Positions 60,162 to 64,000 of a DNA stretch of 64,000 nt are shown here, piece by piece. Made by a program: the position numbers and the translations under genes. Source of the stretch: Amycolatopsis mongoliensis. Its GTDB lineage: Bacteria; Actinomycetota; Actinomycetes; Mycobacteriales; Pseudonocardiaceae. The stretch spans positions 5,270,001 to 5,334,000 of the forward strand of contig NZ_CP127295.1 of NCBI RefSeq assembly GCF_030285665.1. Direction: 5' to 3'. A model generated the notes under the pieces. The model was not told the DNA's origin. It was given only the letters and a program-made list of their open reading frames with translations, and searched no databases. The number at the start of each line of letters is the position of its first letter. Within the stretch, counting starts at the first letter, position 1.

Positions 60162-60167
60162 AAGGTA
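60162..60167 (-). promoter_or_regulatory. Putative -10 element of the aroG leader transcript
   Basis: TACCTT on the minus strand, six bases before the leader peptide GTG. No good -35 hexamer is evident at 17 bases spacing. Location agrees with a leaderless leader-peptide mRNA. Confidence 0.4.
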
Positions 60168-60291
60168 GCACACACCGGACCCGGACCGATCCGGCAGGTG
60201 GTCCGGGCTGCACCGATCAAGACGAGAGCCGCTACGCTGGCACACGAGAGAAATGTGACTGTCATCTCCAGAGAACAGACGGAGGCTTCTC

Positions 60292-61317
60292 ATGCGTGTC
60301 GGTGTGCTGACCGGCGGCGGCGACTGCCCGGGGCTCAACGCGGTGATCCGCGCGGTGGTGCGTAAGGGCATCGAGGTGCACGGCTGGGAGTTCGTGGGCT
60401 TCCGCAACGGCTGGAACGGCCCGCTGACCGGGGACAGCCGCCCGCTCGGCCTCAACGACGTCGAGGACATCCTCACCCGCGGCGGCACCATCCTGCGGTC
60501 CTCGCGCACCAACCCGTACAAGGTCGACGGCGGCGTCGACAAGATCAAGAAGGTGCTGGCCGACCAGGGTGTCGACGCGCTGATCGCGATCGGCGGCGAG
60601 GACACCCTCGGCGTCGCGAAGCGGCTGACCGACGACGGCGTCGGCGTCGTGGGCGTGCCCAAGACGATCGACAACGACCTGGGCGCCACCGACTACACCT
60701 TCGGCTTCGACACCGCGGTGTCCATCGCGACCGAGGCGATCGACCGGCTGCACACCACCGCCGAGTCGCACCACCGGGCGCTGGTCGTCGAGGTCATGGG
60801 CCGCCACGCCGGCTGGATCGCGCTGCACTCCGGCCTGGCCGGCGGCGCGAGCGTGATCCTGGTGCCGGAGCGGCACTTCAACGTCGACCAGGTCGTCTCG
60901 TGGGTCGAGCGCCGGTTCGAGAAGGAGTTCGCGCCGATCATCGTCGTCGCCGAGGGCGCGCTGCCCGAGGGCGGCGAGGAGAAGCTGCTCACCGGCGAGA
61001 AGGACGCCTTCGGGCACGTCCGCCTCGGCGGCATCGGCACCTGGCTGGCCGACGAGATCGCCCGCCGCACCGGCAAGGAGTCCCGCGCGGTCGTGCTGGG
61101 CCACGTCCAGCGCGGCGGCACGCCGACCGCGTACGACCGCGTGCTCGCGACCCGCTTCGGCCTGCACGCCGTGGACGCGGTGGCCGACGGCGACTTCGGT
61201 GTCATGGTCGCCCTGAAGGGCACCGACATCGTCCGCGTGAAGCTGTCCGAGGCGACGGCCGAGCTGAAGACGGTCCCGGCCGAGCGCTACGAAGAGGCCG
61301 AAGTCTTCTTCGGCTGA
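60292..61317 (+). CDS. pfkA: 6-phosphofructokinase, probably PPi-dependent
   Basis: A 341-residue group III PfkA-type enzyme. It starts with VLTGGGDCPGLNAVIR; the phosphoryl-donor loop is IGGEDTLG with Asp104; the catalytic PKTIDNDL contains Lys124, Thr125 and Asp127. In this family Asp at 104 together with Lys at 124 marks pyrophosphate-dependent enzymes, and Gly at both positions marks ATP enzymes; the PPi enzyme of Amycolatopsis methanolica is the known example. It would catalyse reversible fructose 6-phosphate phosphorylation. ATG at 60292 has ACGGAGGCTTCTC upstream. Confidence 0.88.
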   Translation: MRVGVLTGGGDCPGLNAVIRAVVRKGIEVHGWEFVGFRNGWNGPLTGDSRPLGLNDVEDILTRGGTILRSSRTNPYKVDGGVDKIKKVLADQGVDALIAIGGEDTLGVAKRLTDDGVGVVGVPKTIDNDLGATDYTFGFDTAVSIATEAIDRLHTTAESHHRALVVEVMGRHAGWIALHSGLAGGASVILVPERHFNVDQVVSWVERRFEKEFAPIIVVAEGALPEGGEEKLLTGEKDAFGHVRLGGIGTWLADEIARRTGKESRAVVLGHVQRGGTPTAYDRVLATRFGLHAVDAVADGDFGVMVALKGTDIVRVKLSEATAELKTVPAERYEEAEVFFG

Positions 61318-61327
61318 GCCTGTTGTC

Positions 61328-61376
61328 CGTGAAGGCCTCCTTACCGGCTCAAGATGCCGGTAAGGGGGCCTTCACG
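61328..61376. terminator. Long inverted repeat, second copy, between pfkA and the lyase gene
   Basis: Near-identical to 17483-17531: arms 61328-61348 and 61356-61376 around loop TCAAGAT, with one G.T pair. It sits between convergent genes, 11 bases after the pfkA stop and 12 bases before the lyase stop. Confidence 0.75.
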
Positions 61377-61388
61377 GCTTTCCGGGGG

Positions 61389-62825
61389 CTAGATGCGGGC
61401 GAGGGTGTCCAGGACGCCGACGGCAGCGGCGATGTCGCCGGTGAGCGGGCGGTCCTCGACGCCGGGGTCCAGCACCGCCGACGCCGCTTCGAACGCGTCG
61501 CGGACGGGCAGGTCGACCAGGTCGGCCTCGCGCATCCGCAGTGCGCGGACCGCCGCGACCAGCTCGCAGCCCAGCACCTGCTGGTAGGCCGCGCACGCCG
61601 CCGTCGCCGCGCGGGCCGCCTGGGTCGAGAAGCTCGCGTGGTCCTCGATGCCGCGGGAGACGACCGCCGTGCCGAGCGTCGCCGGGAGAGCCGCCTGCCG
61701 CAGTTCGGTGAGCGCGTCGTGGGCGACGTACTCCAGGATCATCACGCCGGAGCTGCCCGCCGGGCCCGCCGCGAGGAACGGCCGCAGCCCGGTGAACTCC
61801 GGCTCGACCAGGTCGCCGAGCCGCGCCACCGACAGCTCCGCCACCTGGTGCACGGTCGCGCGCGCCTGGTCCAGCGCCGTCGACACGTACGCCGTGTGGA
61901 AGTGCGCGTGGTGGTAGGCGTCGCCGTGGACCGTCGAGATCATCGGGTTCTCGGTGCTCGCGTTGATCTCCACGGCGAGCACGTCCCGCAGGTAGTGGAT
62001 CGCGTCCAGCGCCGGGCCCTGCACCTGCGGGAACGCCCGCAGCCCGAACGGGTCCTGGATCCGCCGCCCCGGCTTCGGCGTCTGGTGCATGCCGAGCAGG
62101 CGCCGCATCTCCGCCGCGCACGCGACCTGTCCCGCGTGCGGACGCGCTTCGTGCACCGGCGTCGCGTACGCCTCGGGGTTGCCGTCGAGCGCGACGTACG
62201 TCAGCGCCGCGACGGCGTGGCTCGCCCGGGTGAGCGTGTCGAGCCGCATCGTCGCGAGGGTCGCTTCGGCGAGCGTCGCGGCGTTGCTGCTCATGAACGC
62301 CAGCGCGTCGCCGGCGTGCACCGCCACCGGTGGCACGTGCCCCTCGACCCACGCGCGTTCGCCGGTGAGCGCGAGCGCCGTCTCGGCCAGCGGCGCGAGG
62401 TCGCCGGTGCCGATCGCGCCGAGCCGGTGCACCAGCGGCAGCGCGCCGGCGCGGACCGCCTCGGCCAGCGCGCCGATCAGCTCGGGGCTGATCCCCGACC
62501 GCCCGGTCAGGAGCTGGTTCAGCCGGATCAGCATCATCGCGCGGACCTGGCCGGACGGCATCGGGTCGCCGCTGCCGCCCGCGTGGCTGCGCAGCAGGCG
62601 CAGGCCGTGCTCCCGCGAGCTTTCGACGGTGTCGTCCTTGTTGGCCCCGACACCGGTCGTCCGGCCGTAGACCATCCGCCGGGTGCTCAGGTCCTCGGCG
62701 AGCTTCCACGCCTGCTCGGCGCCGCGCAGCGCGGCGATCGAGACGTCGATGCCCAGCGGTCCTCCGGTTTGTGCCGCCGTCACGACGTCCGCGCACCTGA
62801 GGGTCCGACCGTCCACCCGGATCAA
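61389..62825 (-). CDS. Histidine-ammonia-lyase-family protein lacking a normal MIO motif
   Basis: A 478-residue protein of the aromatic amino acid lyase fold. It has the active-site Tyr loop VYGRTTGVGAN, RLNQLLTGRSGISPELI, GDALAFMSSNAATLAEA, RIQDPFGLRAFPQVQGPALDAI and INASTENPM. The segment that should contain Ala-Ser-Gly (GSVGASGDLAPLA in HAL) reads LGAIGTGDLAPLA: one residue shorter, with Thr but no Ser. MIO formation by the normal route is therefore doubtful. It may be inactive, or catalyse without MIO. TTG at 62825 has AAGGAGG six bases upstream. No other hut gene is nearby. Confidence 0.85.
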   Translation of the reverse strand: MIRVDGRTLRCADVVTAAQTGGPLGIDVSIAALRGAEQAWKLAEDLSTRRMVYGRTTGVGANKDDTVESSREHGLRLLRSHAGGSGDPMPSGQVRAMMLIRLNQLLTGRSGISPELIGALAEAVRAGALPLVHRLGAIGTGDLAPLAETALALTGERAWVEGHVPPVAVHAGDALAFMSSNAATLAEATLATMRLDTLTRASHAVAALTYVALDGNPEAYATPVHEARPHAGQVACAAEMRRLLGMHQTPKPGRRIQDPFGLRAFPQVQGPALDAIHYLRDVLAVEINASTENPMISTVHGDAYHHAHFHTAYVSTALDQARATVHQVAELSVARLGDLVEPEFTGLRPFLAAGPAGSSGVMILEYVAHDALTELRQAALPATLGTAVVSRGIEDHASFSTQAARAATAACAAYQQVLGCELVAAVRALRMREADLVDLPVRDAFEAASAVLDPGVEDRPLTGDIAAAVGVLDTLARI

Positions 62826-62859
62826 GGGCAGCCTCCTTCCGACTGCCCTCACTATGCGG

Positions 62860-63498
62860 CTAGGACGCCGGTGGCTGCCAGGGCGGCATCGGCCAGTCCC
62901 AGCGCGGCACCGGTTCGTGCAGGTCGGGCTCGGCACCGGGGGCGGAGAACACGACGGCCAGGCGGCTGCCCCACTCGAGGTAGCCCGCGAAGGCGGCGCG
63001 GAACTCCGGGTCGCCGGGCAGGCCGGCCTCGTCGGCGGCGTCGAGCAGCAGGCTCACCCACCGGCGGCGCTGCGGTTCGGTGATGCCTCGGCCGAGGTGG
63101 CGGCCGACCATGTGGGCGTGGCCGCCGCGGCTCGCGGAGTAGCCGGCCGGCCCGCCGAAGACCTCGCCGAGCCACACGGCGACGTGCTTCGGGTGGTCCG
63201 GGTCCATGCCGCGGAACACGGGTTCGAGCAGCGGGTCTTCGAGGACGTGGCCGTAGAAGATCGTCAGCAGCTTCACGAGGGCTTCGTGGCCGCCGGCCCA
63301 TTCGTAGAGGGTCGGGGTGGTGGTTTCGTAGCGTTCGGGTTCGCCGTCGGGCGTGAAGCCTTCGATGCCGGCGAAGGGGGCCTTGGCCTTCACGAGGTAC
63401 CGGCCCGGGGCGCGCTCGAACTCGTGCCCGGCAGCGGCTTTCTCGAAGTCCTTCGCCGCGTTTTCTGGCACGGTGTAGCGGAGGTATTCGACGATCAC
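62860..63498 (-). CDS. Group II truncated haemoglobin with ABM-like N-terminus
   Basis: A 212-residue protein. Residues 1-25 (VIVEYLRYTVPENAAKDFEKA) resemble the first strand and helix of an ABM domain, which then breaks off. From about residue 75 a truncated-globin domain follows: EWAGGHEALVKLLTIFYGHVLEDPLL with helix B Tyr/Phe, VFGGPAGYSASRGGHAHMVGRHLG with proximal His, and LDAADEAGLPGDPEFRAAFAGYLEWGSRLAV. ABM-globin fusions are known in actinomycetes. GTG at 63498 is the likeliest start. Divergent from an HxlR regulator; oxygen, NO or peroxide handling is likely. Confidence 0.8.
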   Translation of the reverse strand: MIVEYLRYTVPENAAKDFEKAAAGHEFERAPGRYLVKAKAPFAGIEGFTPDGEPERYETTTPTLYEWAGGHEALVKLLTIFYGHVLEDPLLEPVFRGMDPDHPKHVAVWLGEVFGGPAGYSASRGGHAHMVGRHLGRGITEPQRRRWVSLLLDAADEAGLPGDPEFRAAFAGYLEWGSRLAVVFSAPGAEPDLHEPVPRWDWPMPPWQPPAS

Positions 63499-63565
63499 CC
63501 GGTCCAGGCAACCAGCGGCGGCCCGGCCGGGCAACCACGTACTTTCCGGTGCGTAGGGGAGCGGG

Positions 63566-63913
63566 ATGAAGCGATACCACTGCGCGGTGGAGCTGGCGGT
63601 CGACCTGATCGGCGGCAAGTGGAAGCCGGTGATCTTGGCGCACCTGAAGGAGGGCGCGCACCGCTACGGCGAGCTGCGGCGGCGGATGCCGGGGGTGAGC
63701 GAGAAGATGCTGACCCAGCAGCTGCGGGAGCTGGCCGCGGACGGGATCGTGCGCCGCCTCGAGCGCGACGGCCGGGTGCCGCACGTGGAGTACCACCTGA
63801 CCGAGGTGGGGGAGGAGCTCCGCCCGGCGCTGACGGCGCTGTACGAGTGGGGCGAGCGCCGCGCGGCGGCCGCGGGTATTTCGTTCGGCCCGGCTCCGGA
63901 GGCCCAGACGTAA
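63566..63913 (+). CDS. HxlR-family (MarR-like) regulator
   Basis: A 115-residue winged-helix regulator: CAVELAVDLIGGKWKPVILAHLKEGAHRYGELRRRMPGVSEKMLTQQLRELAADG in outline, then the wing with HVEYHLTEVG. The N-terminal Cys6 aligns with the redox-sensing Cys of YodB/HypR-type members. The ATG at 63566 follows AGGGGAGCGGG. The 67 bases to the divergent globin gene must contain both promoters, so redox control of the globin is a simple model. The stop overlaps the start of the third 87-base repeat. Confidence 0.88.
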   Translation: MKRYHCAVELAVDLIGGKWKPVILAHLKEGAHRYGELRRRMPGVSEKMLTQQLRELAADGIVRRLERDGRVPHVEYHLTEVGEELRPALTALYEWGERRAAAAGISFGPAPEAQT

Positions 63914-63999
63914 GCGCCCCAATGTGGCCTTGGTTGCGTCCAACGCACCCAAGGGGCCCTTCGGTGCGTTGAGCGCACCGAAGGCCACATTGGGGCGCT
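63913..63999. repeat. 87-base palindromic element, copy 3
   Basis: Again AGCGCCCCAATGTGG ... CCACATTGGGGCGCT and exactly 87 bases. Outer arms extend to 20 bases (63912-63931 with 63981-64000), and the change of GCGTT to GCCTT on the left is matched by AAGGC on the right. It starts at the last base of the HxlR gene. Confidence 0.85.
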
Positions 64000-64000
64000 T

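Noticed and set aside
58927..60213. DAHP synthase extended upstream to 60213
   Set aside because: The additional residues translate the attenuator stem and leader peptide region in another frame; the family start fits 60009.

Overview
The window is chromosomal DNA from a high-GC actinomycete, most likely Amycolatopsis or a close relative in the Pseudonocardiaceae. The base composition, the many GTG starts, the complete Mce-type lipid importer, an IdeR-type iron regulator and two blocks whose gene order resembles that of Mycobacterium tuberculosis all point there. Genus-level assignment is inference. Nearly all of the window is coding and no gene-free stretch exceeds about 300 bases. I saw no tRNA or rRNA gene, CRISPR array, transposase or phage gene.

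Layout. 1-7 kb: a CBS-domain protein and an SDR, then a tightly overlapping minus-strand cassette of a SIS sugar-phosphate-isomerase-like protein, a STAND-type ATPase, a HAD phosphatase and a small membrane protein. This cassette looks accessory and is the best candidate here for an undescribed system. 5.4-13.5 kb: a MuiA-like protein, a secreted X-Pro peptidase, a YdcF-like protein, a NarL-type two-component system, a secreted M23 peptidase and a DUF4192 protein. 13.5-17.5 kb: ideR-galK-galE and a rhodanese. 17.6-22.6 kb: an AcuC-type deacylase next to a Pat-type acetyltransferase, then a serine hydrolase.

22.7-36.5 kb is a steroid uptake and side-chain degradation locus. It holds two acyl-CoA dehydrogenases like FadE26/FadE27, a ferredoxin, two SDRs, yrbE4A/B, mce4A-F and two Mce-associated proteins, in the M. 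tuberculosis mce4 gene order. A consensus KstR operator sits in the divergent promoter. The ten genes from yrbE4A to the end are joined by one 1-base and eight 4-base overlaps.

36.5-46.7 kb: an aminotransferase, a Tat-exported ferritin-like protein, a flavin monooxygenase, and a cellobiose locus (cebR, cebEFG, bglC) with a near-perfect CebR box. 46.8-58 kb resembles the M. tuberculosis Rv2187-Rv2179c neighbourhood: FadD15-like ligase, START-fold proteins, ArsA-like ATPase, PlsC and RNase AS. Inserted in it are a ROK kinase, a Nudix-NYN fusion and a YbdK-type ligase. 58-64 kb: Lrp/DUF2000, a class I DAHP synthase behind an aromatic leader-peptide attenuator, a phosphofructokinase with PPi-type residues, a histidine-ammonia-lyase homologue without the normal Ala-Ser-Gly motif, and a divergent globin/HxlR pair.

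Three copies of an exactly 87-base palindromic element, one four-unit inverted element and several long hairpins lie at gene ends. They probably act as terminators, and some may be REP-like repeats.
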